56,009 bases of DNA from an uncultured Bacteroidales bacterium (GCA_902760865.1 CACWID010000031.1:1-56009), one strand, 5' to 3'; numbered from the stretch's first letter, positions 24,859-33,235 are shown. Numbers and translations are program-made. Notes: generated by a model not told the origin, from the sequence alone.

Positions 24859-26919
24859 ATGATTAACCAGCAATTACTGAATCCTAAGAGTATTGTCGTC
24901 ATTGGCGGCAGCAACAACGAGCAGAAGCCCGGTGGCGCTATCGTGCGCAACCTCAAGCAGGGCGGTTTCAAGAGTGACCTTTACGTTCTCAACCCCAAGG
25001 AGGACGTGGTGCAGGGCATCCAGGCCCATCACGACATGAAGGACCTGCCCAATGCAGACCTCGCTATCCTGGTTGTGGCAGCGAAGTATTGCCCCGACTA
25101 TGTGGACTACCTGACTGAGCACAAGGGCGTGCGCGCGTTCATTATCATCAGCGCCGGCTTCGGCGAGGAGACCCACGAGGGTGCCATCCTGGAGCAGCAC
25201 ATCCTGGACACATGCGAGAAGTACGGTGCCGCACTCATCGGCCCCAACTGCATCGGCCTGCTGACCACCAACCACCACAGCGTGTTCACGCTGCCCATCC
25301 CCGCACTGAACCCCAAGGGAGCCGACTTCATCAGCGGTTCGGGTGCCACGGCCGTGTTCATCATCGACTCGGGTGTGAGCAAGGGTCTGCAGTTCAACAG
25401 CGTGTGGTCCATCGGCAACGGCAAGCAGATCGGTATCGAGGACGTGCTGGAATACATGGACGAACACTTTGACCCCGAGCGCGACTCCAAGGTCAAGCTG
25501 CTCTATATCGAGAACATCTCCCACCCCGAGCGCCTGCTCAAGCATGCCCGCTCGCTCATCAGCAAGGGTTGCCGCATCGCCGCCGTCAAGTCGGGTTCCA
25601 GCGAGAGCGGTAGCCGTGCCGCATCGAGCCACACCGGTGCCATCGCATCGAGTGACACCGCCGTAGATGCCCTGTTCCGCAAGGCCGGCATCGTGCGCTG
25701 CTACTCGCGCGACCAGTTGACCACCATCGGCTGCGTGCTCACCCTGCCCGAGATGACCGGCAAGAACGTCGCCATCGTCACCCATGCCGGCGGCCCCGGT
25801 GTGATGCTGACCGACGCCCTCTCTAAGGGCGGCATGAACGTGCCCCTGCTCGATCCCAAGATCGGCGAGGAACTCAAGGCACAGCTCTATCCCGGCTCAT
25901 CGGTGGCCAACCCCATCGACTTCCTGGCCACGGGTACTCCCGAGCACCTGGGCATCTGCATCGACTTCTGCGAGAAGCGCTACGACAACGTTGACGCCAT
26001 CGTGGTCATCTTCGGCACTCCGGGTCTGGTACCCTGCGACGACGCCTACAACGTGCTCCACGAGAAGATGCTCACCTGCAAGAAGCCCATCTTCCCCGTG
26101 CTGCCGTGTCTGAACATCGCCGGCCGCGAGGTGAAGGAGTTCATCGACAAGGGCCATGTGAACTTTGCCGATGAGGTAGCCCTGGCCGAGGCGCTCATCC
26201 GCGTGAGCGACACGCCCAAGCCCGCCACAGCCGACAATCTCTGCCCCGAGGTGGATGTCAAGGCCGTGCGCGCTATCATCGACGGCATCAAGGAGGACGG
26301 CTACATCGCTCCCGACGACGTGCGCGCCCTGCTGCAGGCAGCCGCCATCCCCGTCGTGCCCGAGAAGGTATCCAGCAACCGTGACGAGCTCGTCGCCGCA
26401 GCCCGCGAGATGGGCTATCCCATCGTCGTCAAGGTTGTCGGCCCCGTGCACAAGAGCGACGTGGGCGGCGTGACCCTCAACGTCAAGGACGATGCACAGC
26501 TCGAGGCCGAGTTCGACCGCATGATGCAGATTCCCGACGCCACCGCCGTGATGATCCAGAAGATGATCAGCGGCACCGAGCTCTTCATCGGCGCCAAGTT
26601 CGAGCCCACCTTCGGCCACAACGTGCTGTGCGGTCTGGGCGGCATCTTCGTCGAGGTGCTCAAGGACGTGCAGTTCGGTCTCGCACCCCTGTCGCAGCCC
26701 GAGGCCGAGCGCATGGTGCGCTCCCTCAAGGGTTACAAGATCATCCAGGGCACCCGCGGCAAGCAGGGTCTTGACGAGGCCACCTATGTGAAGATCATCT
26801 GCCGCCTCTCGACCATGCTCCACTACGCTCCCGAGATCAAGGAGATGGACATCAACCCGCTGCTGGCCGGTCCCGACCACGTCACCGCCGTCGATGCCCG
26901 CATCCGCGTCGAGAAGTAA
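24859..26919 (+). CDS. Acetate/acyl-CoA ligase (ADP-forming), fused alpha and beta parts
   Basis: 686 residues. The first part is a CoA-binding Rossmann domain (NPKSIVVIGGSNNEQKPGG) and a CoA-ligase domain; the phosphorylated histidine is expected in SHTGAIASS (near residue 258). The last 230 residues are an ATP-grasp domain (MGYPIVVKVVGPVHKSDVGG, then AKFEPTFGHNVLCGLGGIFVE, EMDINPLL). Such enzymes turn acyl-CoA plus ADP and phosphate into acid plus ATP, saving energy during fermentation of pyruvate or amino acids. A link with the aryl- or acyl-CoA made by IorAB, 2.5 kb upstream, is plausible but inferred. Single gene with its own promoter. Confidence 0.93.
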   Translation: MINQQLLNPKSIVVIGGSNNEQKPGGAIVRNLKQGGFKSDLYVLNPKEDVVQGIQAHHDMKDLPNADLAILVVAAKYCPDYVDYLTEHKGVRAFIIISAGFGEETHEGAILEQHILDTCEKYGAALIGPNCIGLLTTNHHSVFTLPIPALNPKGADFISGSGATAVFIIDSGVSKGLQFNSVWSIGNGKQIGIEDVLEYMDEHFDPERDSKVKLLYIENISHPERLLKHARSLISKGCRIAAVKSGSSESGSRAASSHTGAIASSDTAVDALFRKAGIVRCYSRDQLTTIGCVLTLPEMTGKNVAIVTHAGGPGVMLTDALSKGGMNVPLLDPKIGEELKAQLYPGSSVANPIDFLATGTPEHLGICIDFCEKRYDNVDAIVVIFGTPGLVPCDDAYNVLHEKMLTCKKPIFPVLPCLNIAGREVKEFIDKGHVNFADEVALAEALIRVSDTPKPATADNLCPEVDVKAVRAIIDGIKEDGYIAPDDVRALLQAAAIPVVPEKVSSNRDELVAAAREMGYPIVVKVVGPVHKSDVGGVTLNVKDDAQLEAEFDRMMQIPDATAVMIQKMISGTELFIGAKFEPTFGHNVLCGLGGIFVEVLKDVQFGLAPLSQPEAERMVRSLKGYKIIQGTRGKQGLDEATYVKIICRLSTMLHYAPEIKEMDINPLLAGPDHVTAVDARIRVEK

Positions 26920-26931
26920 TATCACTACCAG

Positions 26932-26991
26932 GACAGAGCCCTGGCCCGCGAGACACGCCATCGCAACCTTGTCCCGTGGGCCGGGGCTCTG
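26932..26991 (+). repeat. REP hairpin upstream of the RAYT gene
   Basis: A 22-bp stem (arms 26934-26955 and 26970-26991) with two G-U pairs, one mismatch and a 14-nt loop. Its left arm (CAGAGCCCTGGCCC...) and right arm match the downstream element at 27990-28035 closely and in the same orientation. It also follows the stop of the acyl-CoA synthetase by 12 nt and could terminate it. Confidence 0.8.
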
Positions 26992-27016
26992 CCCCGGTTA
27001 AATAGCAAGAGAAACC

Positions 27017-27976
27017 ATGCCATTGAGCGAGAACAAGAAGCGATGGCTGGCCGCTCACCCTGAACTGGGACGGCATCAATCCATGAAGCGGCGGCATGAC
27101 CGCCATGACTACCAGTCGCCGTGCATCTACATGATCACGCTCGCCATCAAGGGGCGCCGCCCTCTATTGGGTGCCGTCTGCAATCCCGACGACAGCCATC
27201 ACCAGCCCTGGTTCAAGCCATCACCCCTCGGCGACCTCATCTCTCAATGCTGGCGCGAGATGCCCCGATTCTATCCCCAGGTCAGGTTACTCGCCCTTCA
27301 ACTCATGCCTGACCACCTGCATGGCATCATCCATGTCATTGACCGATTGCCGCGCCATTTAGGCCATGTCATCAACGGCTTCAAGGTCGGGTGCAATCGA
27401 GTGGCCCGGGAACAGTCATTGTCTCCTCTCTGGGAAGAGGGCTACAACGACCGCATCCTGCAAAGCAAAGGGCAACTCAATGCCATGTTCAAGTACCTGA
27501 ACGACAATCCTCGCCGCCTATGGATCAAACGCAACCACCCAGAATTCTTCAAAACGCAGCAGGACATCATCATCGGAGGTCAGAGTGTTTCAGTCATGGG
27601 TAACAGTTTCCTGCTCGACAGCCCCTTCAAGGTCGTCGTGAAATGCTCCCGAAGAATGACCGACGATGAAATAGGAAACGCGACAAAACGTTTCCTGATG
27701 ATGGCGCAACGCGGCGCCGTACTGGTATCTCCCCGCATCAGTCCAGGCGAAAAAGCCGTGATGGACATGATTCAAGAGGCAGGCTTTCCTTTCATCCAAT
27801 TGCTCGAGAATGGATTCTCCCCCATGTGGAAACCAGGCGGGGAGATGTTCAACGCCTGTGCCACCGGGCAAGTGCTCCTTGTCGCCCCCTGGCCTTACCA
27901 CAGCGACCGCCACACCATCACCCGCGACCAGTGCAACCGCCTCAACGACCTCGCAGCCCTCATCTGCACAATGTAA
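27017..27976 (+). CDS. REP-associated tyrosine transposase (RAYT) with extra C-terminal domain
   Basis: 319 residues. The first 175 residues are a Y1/HUH transposase domain: the metal-binding pair His100-x-His102 is in LMPDHLHGIIHV, and the likely catalytic Tyr143 in LWEEGYNDRILQSKGQ, followed by YLNDNPRRLW. RAYTs mobilise or maintain REP sequences, and this one sits between two REP hairpins. Residues about 195-319 form a separate domain with GAVLVSPRISPGEKAVM, GFSPMWKPGGEMFNACATG and ITRDQCNRLNDLAALIC. It looks like a Rossmann-type DprA/SLOG-like fold, which is my inference. It has no own promoter of consensus type. Confidence 0.85.
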   Translation: MPLSENKKRWLAAHPELGRHQSMKRRHDRHDYQSPCIYMITLAIKGRRPLLGAVCNPDDSHHQPWFKPSPLGDLISQCWREMPRFYPQVRLLALQLMPDHLHGIIHVIDRLPRHLGHVINGFKVGCNRVAREQSLSPLWEEGYNDRILQSKGQLNAMFKYLNDNPRRLWIKRNHPEFFKTQQDIIIGGQSVSVMGNSFLLDSPFKVVVKCSRRMTDDEIGNATKRFLMMAQRGAVLVSPRISPGEKAVMDMIQEAGFPFIQLLENGFSPMWKPGGEMFNACATGQVLLVAPWPYHSDRHTITRDQCNRLNDLAALICTM

Positions 27977-27989
27977 CCGCAATCACCAT

Positions 27990-28035
27990 GACAGAGCCCT
28001 GGCCCACGAGAAGTGCCCCGTGGACCAGGGCTCTG
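27990..28035 (+). repeat. REP hairpin downstream of the RAYT gene
   Basis: A 17-bp stem with one mismatch (arms 27992-28008 and 28019-28035, 10-nt loop). 20 of the first 21 bases equal those of the upstream REP, and the right arms agree at 19 of 21. Confidence 0.8.
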
Positions 28036-28102
28036 CCATAGTAAAAAAGGAACATTTCATCACCTAAAGAGAAGAGAAATGTCTATTTAGAGAAAAAATG
28101 GT

Positions 28103-28110
28103 TATCTTTG
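28103..28110 (+). promoter_or_regulatory. -7 promoter element of the BspA-like gene
   Basis: TATCTTTG, 57 nt before ATG 28168. No TTTG at the -33 distance. The TTG in the box opens an upstream frame that is not a real start. Confidence 0.45.
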
Positions 28111-28167
28111 CGAGTTATTAAAATCGATGCTGAGTCCATAGGACAAAGAATAATACACTATCATGAT

Positions 28168-30645
28168 ATGAAAAAAGGATTTCTCATTAATGCGATTGCC
28201 CTCATGGCGTGCCTGCTGTGTTCCTTCGGCGCCATGGCCCAGGAGGCCTACTCGGTTTTCACCGAGGAGGACAGCACGCTGACGTTTTTCTATGACGACC
28301 AGCGCAGTACCCGCACGGGCACTTCCTATTCGTTGGCCTTCACAGATAGCATTCCCGGTTGGCATGAGAACAGGGAGAATGTCTTCAAGGCGGTTTTCGA
28401 CACCACATTTGTCTCCGCCCGTCCTACATCGACTAGGGCCTGGTTCCAGGATCTATATCATTTGGACTCCATTACTGGCATCAAGTATTTAAAGACCGAC
28501 TCGGTGACCGACATGAGGAGAATGTTTCAAGGCTGCAAATCATTGGATTCCCTTGATGTCAGCGGCTTCAACACGTCGAATGTGATTGATATGGCCTGCT
28601 TGTTTTTGGACTGCGAATCCTTGACATCCCTCGACGTGAGTGGCTTCAACACCCAAAATGTGACCGACATGAGTGGTATGTTCGCGGACTGCCAATCCTT
28701 GGACACCCTTGACTTGAGTAGCTTCAACACCGCGAAGGTGACAACTATGAAGGCGATGTTTGCTACCTGCAGTTCCTTGACATCCCTCAACGTGAGTGGC
28801 TTTAGCACCCACAATGTGACCGACATGACGGGTATGTTCCTTGCCTGCAAATCCTTGACATCCCTTGACCTGAGTAGCTTCAACACCGCTAATGTGCTTG
28901 ATATGTCCTACTTGTTTGCTTCCTGCCAATCCTTGACATCCCTTGACTTGAGCAACTTCAACACCGCGAAGGTGATAAACATGGAGGATATGTTCCTCGC
29001 CTGTGAGTCTTTGGATTCCCTTGACTTGAGTAGTTTCAATACCTCCAGTGTGAAGGGCATGAGAGAGATGTTCTCTGCCTGCAAATCCTTGACATCCCTT
29101 GACCTGAGTAGCTTTAACACCGCTAATGTGTTTGATATGTCCTACTTATTTGCTGACTGCAGTTCCTTGACCTCCCTCGACTTGAGCAGTTTTAACACCT
29201 TAAATGTGCATTTGATGTATAGAATGTTCAAGAACTGCGATCATCTGGTAACAATATATGCCAGCAAAGGATGGTCCACCGATTCCGTGAGCTCATCCGA
29301 AGAAATGTTCTTGGGTTGCACCAGTCTTGTCGGTGAGCATGGTACAGTTTATGATGAGAACCATGTGGATGTCGCCTATGCCCACTTCGACCTAGGTCTG
29401 ACCGATCCGGGTTATCTCTCCAGAAAAAGAACTGCCTATGCACTGATTTCCGCCGACCAAACGACGTTGACGTTCTACTACGACGACGAGCGTACCATCC
29501 GCCCAACCACGACCTATCCGCTGAATACGGGAATAACCAGCCCCGGTTGGTCTGAATATGCTGGAGGCATCACCCAGGTGGTGATTGATTCTACATTTGT
29601 TATTGCCCGCCCCACTACCACTTATTGTTGGTTCAACGGTATGACTAATCTTGATTCCATTTCCGGAATCACCTACCTGAACACCAGCTCGGTGACCGAC
29701 ATGAGAAGGATGTTCGCTGGCTGTAATACTTTGACGACCCTTGACCTGAGCGGTTTCAACACCTCCAATGTGACAAACATGTGGGCGATGTTCGCCGACT
29801 GTGATTCTTTGGTTTCGCTCGACCTGAGCACCTTCAACACCTCCAATGTGAAAAACATGGCACGCATGTTCTCGGACTGCGATACTCTGACCTATCTAAA
29901 CCTGAGCACCTTCAAGGCTGATAGTCTGAAAGACATGGCCGGCATGTTTGCTGGCTGCAAACATTTGACGGCTCTTGACTTGAGCGGCTTCAACACATCT
30001 AATGTGAGATACATGGGTCATATGTTCTCGGGCTGCAAGTCCTTGGAATCCCTTGACCTGAGCGGTTTCAACACCTCGCGCGTGACAGAAATGGAATACA
30101 TGTTCCGGGGCTGCGAATCTTTGGCACCCCTGGACCTGAGCAACTTCTACACCGCCAATGTGACAGACATGGAACGCATGTTCGAGGACTGCAAATCGTT
30201 GAGGTCACTTGACCTGGGTCGCTTCAACACCAAGAAGGTGTGGAACATGGAAGCCATGTTCCAGGGCTGTAATCATCTGGAAACCATCTATGCCGGCCGT
30301 GGCTGGCGCACAGATGCCGTGACCGAATCCGATGACATGTTCTATGGCTGCACCGAGCTTGTCGGCGGCCTGGGCACAACATACGACGAGAACTATATCG
30401 ATGCGACCCGCGCCCACATTGACGGAGGCCCAAGCAACCCGGGTTACCTCACCGGGAATGGCGTCTCATTGCTTGGTGACGTGAATGGTGACGGTGAGGT
30501 GAACATCGCCGACGTGAATTGCCTGATCAGCGTCATCCAGGGTGACACCGACGACTACGAGGGAACTGCCGACGTGAACGACGACGGCGAGGTGACGATC
30601 GCCGACATCAACACCGTCATCGACATCATCCTGGGCGACTCTTAA
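28168..30645 (+). CDS. BspA-like surface protein with DUF285 repeats and dockerin-like C-terminus
   Basis: 825 residues. Signal peptide ends at GAMA|QEA (about 24). The chain is an internal duplication: each half begins with a related module (AYSVFTEEDSTLTFFYDD near 27; AYALISADQTTLTFYYDD near 423), then 26-residue repeats of the type C-x-SLTSLDLSSFNTxNVxDMxxMF (nine in the first half, seven in the second), then a cap (NxGYLxx). The end (about 768-825) has two calcium-loop motifs, DVNGDGEVNIADVN and DVNDDGEVTIADIN, as in dockerin type I. Such proteins are surface adhesins in oral and gut Bacteroidetes. No cohesin is visible here. Repeats are nearly identical at DNA level in places. Confidence 0.92.
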   Translation: MKKGFLINAIALMACLLCSFGAMAQEAYSVFTEEDSTLTFFYDDQRSTRTGTSYSLAFTDSIPGWHENRENVFKAVFDTTFVSARPTSTRAWFQDLYHLDSITGIKYLKTDSVTDMRRMFQGCKSLDSLDVSGFNTSNVIDMACLFLDCESLTSLDVSGFNTQNVTDMSGMFADCQSLDTLDLSSFNTAKVTTMKAMFATCSSLTSLNVSGFSTHNVTDMTGMFLACKSLTSLDLSSFNTANVLDMSYLFASCQSLTSLDLSNFNTAKVINMEDMFLACESLDSLDLSSFNTSSVKGMREMFSACKSLTSLDLSSFNTANVFDMSYLFADCSSLTSLDLSSFNTLNVHLMYRMFKNCDHLVTIYASKGWSTDSVSSSEEMFLGCTSLVGEHGTVYDENHVDVAYAHFDLGLTDPGYLSRKRTAYALISADQTTLTFYYDDERTIRPTTTYPLNTGITSPGWSEYAGGITQVVIDSTFVIARPTTTYCWFNGMTNLDSISGITYLNTSSVTDMRRMFAGCNTLTTLDLSGFNTSNVTNMWAMFADCDSLVSLDLSTFNTSNVKNMARMFSDCDTLTYLNLSTFKADSLKDMAGMFAGCKHLTALDLSGFNTSNVRYMGHMFSGCKSLESLDLSGFNTSRVTEMEYMFRGCESLAPLDLSNFYTANVTDMERMFEDCKSLRSLDLGRFNTKKVWNMEAMFQGCNHLETIYAGRGWRTDAVTESDDMFYGCTELVGGLGTTYDENYIDATRAHIDGGPSNPGYLTGNGVSLLGDVNGDGEVNIADVNCLISVIQGDTDDYEGTADVNDDGEVTIADINTVIDIILGDS
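28846..29157 (+). repeat. 78-nt tandem repeats with one near-identical, non-adjacent pair
   Basis: Repeat units start at the Cys codon every 78 nt. The units at 28846-28923 and 29080-29157 differ at only five positions, far less than either differs from the units between them. Confidence 0.75.
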
Positions 30646-30717
30646 CCCGCCCGCGCCACCGACGCCCAAAGCGACTTAATCATCGAGAGTTCATCAAAAT
30701 CATTGATTGTCACAACT

Positions 30718-30739
30718 CCCCCTCTAAGATTAGAGGGGG
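30718..30739. repeat. REP-like palindrome CCCCCTCTAA-GA-TTAGAGGGGG
   Basis: A perfect 10-bp stem with a 2-nt centre, followed by CCGGGGGGGCGTTGACACCCC. I recall similar words between genes in many Bacteroidetes genomes; this is the only copy in the window. Confidence 0.55.
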
Positions 30740-30807
30740 CCGGGGGGGCGTTGACACCCCAAGAGGAAGTGCTTTGAGGGTAAATCATACTCCTCCCCTC
30801 CCCGACA

Positions 30808-30841
30808 AGCGCCCGCAAGCGAACGCGCGGGCTGCTTTTTG
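30808..30841 (+). terminator. Rho-independent terminator after the BspA-like gene
   Basis: Stem AGC-GCCCGC / GCGGGC-TGCT with one bulge and a 10-nt loop, followed by TTTTTG, about 165 nt past the stop. Confidence 0.6.
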
Positions 30842-31142
30842 TCCTTGACAATCCCCATCCACAGCATTATCATTGCAAGAAAAACACCATGCCATGATTC
30901 CACAACCGCCCGTGCCATCCCCGCGTCCCCCAGTTGTAGTAGTGCAAGGCAACGCCTTGTACCACAGCAAAGCACCTATCCACCTACAAACCAGCACCTT
31001 AACACAAGAATTAACAGTATTTTAACATTCCCCCCCCCGAAAAAATGACGACTCATCGCAGTCCGACAACCGTTAATTATCCTTAAATAATGCAAAATAA
31101 CGGCCATTTTCCGCCTTTCTCAAGCCTAAATCAAAAAAAACT

Positions 31143-31174
31143 TTTGGTCAGGTAAATGTAAAGCAGTACCTTTG
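31143..31174 (+). promoter_or_regulatory. Promoter of rplM-rpsI
   Basis: TTTG, 20-nt spacer, TACCTTTG, a perfect consensus. Confidence 0.8.
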
Positions 31175-31180
31175 CGGGCC

Positions 31181-31286
31181 GATTATTATCAAAGTAATAG
31201 CCTTTTAGGCAATGCTGTGTGGAATTTGGCCGTTCCGCACGGTGTTGTTCGGGCAATTAACTAACTATTAATTAGGATTTTTAAAA
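31181..31286 (+). promoter_or_regulatory. Long 5' leader of rplM, possible ribosomal-protein leader
   Basis: About 105 nt of untranslated mRNA precede the GTG start. It includes short complementary words around GGCCGTTCCGCACGG. A Bacteroidia L13 leader class has been proposed, as far as I recall; assignment here is unverified. Confidence 0.35.
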
Positions 31287-31769
31287 GTGGATACTTTAAG
31301 TTACAAAACCATTTCGGCCAACGCCGAAACCGTTCAGAAGGAATGGGTGGTAGTTGATGCTACCGACCAGATCCTGGGCCGTTTGTGCTCCAAGGTGGCT
31401 AAGTTGCTCCGTGGCAAGTACAAACCCAACTACACTCCCCACGTTGATTGTGGCGACAATGTAATCATCATCAATGCCGACAAGTGCAAGATGACTGGCA
31501 AGAAGTGGAACGAGCACCAGTACGTACGCTACACTGGCTATCCTGGTGGTCAGCGCTTCTCGACCCCTGCCCTGTTGCAAGCCAAGAGTGAGAAGAAGAA
31601 AGACCTCCGCAAGGGTATGCACCCGCTGTACATGCAGGTGATCAAGGGCATGCTGCCCAAGAATCGCCTGGGTGCCAAGCTGTTGAAGAACGTTCACGTT
31701 TACAACGGCCCCGAGCATCCCCACGAGGCTCAGAATCCCAAAGTTATTGACATCAACAAACTGAAATAA
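31287..31769 (+). CDS. rplM: 50S ribosomal protein L13
   Basis: 160 residues, starting from GTG with MDTLSYKTISANAETVQKEW. Family signatures are LGRLCSKVAKLLRGK, HVDCGDNVIIINADK and the C-terminal YNGPEHPHEAQNP. L13 is an early-assembly protein of the large subunit. It forms the classical pair with rpsI (5-nt gap). No Shine-Dalgarno is apparent before the GTG; the A-rich sequence TTTTTAAAA is typical for this phylum. Confidence 0.98.
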   Translation: MDTLSYKTISANAETVQKEWVVVDATDQILGRLCSKVAKLLRGKYKPNYTPHVDCGDNVIIINADKCKMTGKKWNEHQYVRYTGYPGGQRFSTPALLQAKSEKKKDLRKGMHPLYMQVIKGMLPKNRLGAKLLKNVHVYNGPEHPHEAQNPKVIDINKLK

Positions 31770-31774
31770 GAAGC

Positions 31775-32161
31775 ATGGAACAGATTAATGCAGTAGGTCG
31801 CCGCAAAGCCGCCGTAGCACGCGTGTACGTGAAGGAAGGTAATGGCGAGATCACAGTGAACAAGCGCCCGTTGGCAGACTACTTCCCCAACCCCATCCTG
31901 CAATACATCGTTAAGCAGCCGCTTAGCACGCTGGATGTTGCCGAGAAGTATGACATCAAGGTTAACCTCGTCGGTGGCGGTTACAAGGGACAGGCCGAGG
32001 CCCTGCGCCTGGCTATCGCCCGCGCACTGGTGAAGATCAACCCCGAGGACAAGAGTGCCCTGCGCAAGGAGGGTTTCATGACCCGCGACCCGCGTGCCGT
32101 AGAGCGCAAGAAACCCGGTCAGCCCAAGGCCCGCAAGAGATTCCAGTTCAGCAAGCGCTAA
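31775..32161 (+). CDS. rpsI: 30S ribosomal protein S9
   Basis: 128 residues. NAVGRRKAAVARVYV opens the protein and GGGYKGQAEALRLAIARALV is conserved. The basic end RKRFQFSKR has the C-terminal arginine that reaches tRNA in the P site. It follows rplM by 5 nt and is certainly co-transcribed. Behind it lies a small hairpin (CGGGCC/GGCCCG, about 32175-32189) without a T-run. Confidence 0.98.
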   Translation: MEQINAVGRRKAAVARVYVKEGNGEITVNKRPLADYFPNPILQYIVKQPLSTLDVAEKYDIKVNLVGGGYKGQAEALRLAIARALVKINPEDKSALRKEGFMTRDPRAVERKKPGQPKARKRFQFSKR

Positions 32162-32263
32162 TCGCCGCATGACGACGGGCCACAGGCCCGATGCTTGCTC
32201 TACATTATATAATAGGTCGAGCCTCACGCGCTGGGGAATGCCTATTGAAGAGTTTAGTATCCA

Positions 32264-32309
32264 AATCGCATAGACTCACACTGGGAACTGCGGTGGCTAC
32301 TATGCGATT
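32264..32309 (+). promoter_or_regulatory. Structured leader upstream of rpsB
   Basis: A perfect 10-bp inverted repeat (AATCGCATAG / CTATGCGATT) encloses 26 nt containing CACACTGGGAACTGCGGTGG. It ends 43 nt before the rpsB ATG, with no TAnnTTTG promoter in between. It may be an S2-binding autoregulatory element or a processing signal; this is inference. Confidence 0.45.
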
Positions 32310-32352
32310 GATTTAGTCGAAAGTAAACAATTTTTTAAAAAACAAAAAAACA

Positions 32353-33189
32353 ATGCAAACACCGAATTTTGACCAACTGCTGGACGCAACTTGTCACTTT
32401 GGTCACCTGAAACGCAAATGGAACCCCGCTATGGCGCCCTACATCTTCATGGAGCGTAACGGTATCCACATCATTGACTTATACAAAACCGGCGCAAAGC
32501 TGGAAGAGGCAGCAAATGCTCTGAAGAACATTGCCAAGAGCGGCAAGCGCATTCTCTTTGTTGCCACCAAGAAGCAGGCCAAGGACGTCACCCGCGAGCG
32601 TGCCATGAGCGTTAATATGCCCTACGTTATCGAGCGTTGGCCCGGCGGTATGCTGACCAACTTCACCACCATCCGCAAGGCTGTGAAGAAGATGGACACC
32701 ATCGACAAGATGGAGACCGACGGCACCATGGACAACATGTCCAAGCGCGAGAAGCTGCAGCTCAGCCGTCAGCGCGCTAAGCTCGAGAAGAACCTCGGTT
32801 CTATCAAGGAGCTCAACCGTCTGCCGAGCGCCCTGTTCGTTGTCGACGTGCTCAAGGAGCACATCGCCGTTGCCGAGGCTAACCGTCTGGGTATCCCCGT
32901 GTTCGGTATCGTTGACACCAACAGCGACCCCAGCAACGTGGACTTCGTGATCCCCGCCAATGACGACGCCAGCAAGTCAATCGACATCATCCTGGCTACC
33001 GTCTGCGAGGCTATCAAGGAGGGTCTTGAGGAGCGCAAGGTCGAGCAGATCGACAACAAGGACGAGAACGCCGAGGACGAAGAGGCTCCCAAGCCCCGCC
33101 GCCAGCGTGTTCGCCGCCCCAGGGCTGAGGAGGCTCCCGCCGAGGAAGAGGCTCCCGCAGCTGAGGAAGCACCCAAAGCAGAGGAATAA
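32353..33189 (+). CDS. rpsB: 30S ribosomal protein S2
   Basis: 278 residues. The conserved core runs to about residue 230 (FGHLKRKWNPAMAPYIF, RWPGGMLTNFTTIRKAV, LPSALFVVDVLKEHIAVAEA, GIVDTNSDPSNVDFVIPAND). Residues from about 230 are an added low-complexity tail of Glu, Ala, Pro and Arg (repeats of EEAPA), common in Bacteroidetes S2. It precedes tsf by 46 nt in the usual rpsB-tsf order. The 190-nt spacer in front holds a strong inverted repeat. Confidence 0.98.
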   Translation: MQTPNFDQLLDATCHFGHLKRKWNPAMAPYIFMERNGIHIIDLYKTGAKLEEAANALKNIAKSGKRILFVATKKQAKDVTRERAMSVNMPYVIERWPGGMLTNFTTIRKAVKKMDTIDKMETDGTMDNMSKREKLQLSRQRAKLEKNLGSIKELNRLPSALFVVDVLKEHIAVAEANRLGIPVFGIVDTNSDPSNVDFVIPANDDASKSIDIILATVCEAIKEGLEERKVEQIDNKDENAEDEEAPKPRRQRVRRPRAEEAPAEEEAPAAEEAPKAEE

Positions 33190-33235
33190 TTCCAAACAAT
33201 AACAACTAACAAATTTAGTTCACAAAAACAGAATT

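Larger units (their letters stand above)
30646..31286. other. Long intergenic region upstream of rplM
   Basis: 641 nt. It contains a C/G-rich REP-like hairpin, a terminator with T-run, a small hairpin near 30943 (AAGGC/GCCTT), a run of ten C at about 31030, and the rplM promoter with a leader of about 105 nt. Short open frames here look non-coding. Confidence 0.6.

Noticed and set aside
30839-31048. Small frames upstream of rplM
   Set aside because: They cross hairpins and a poly-C run, with unbiased codons and no promoter.
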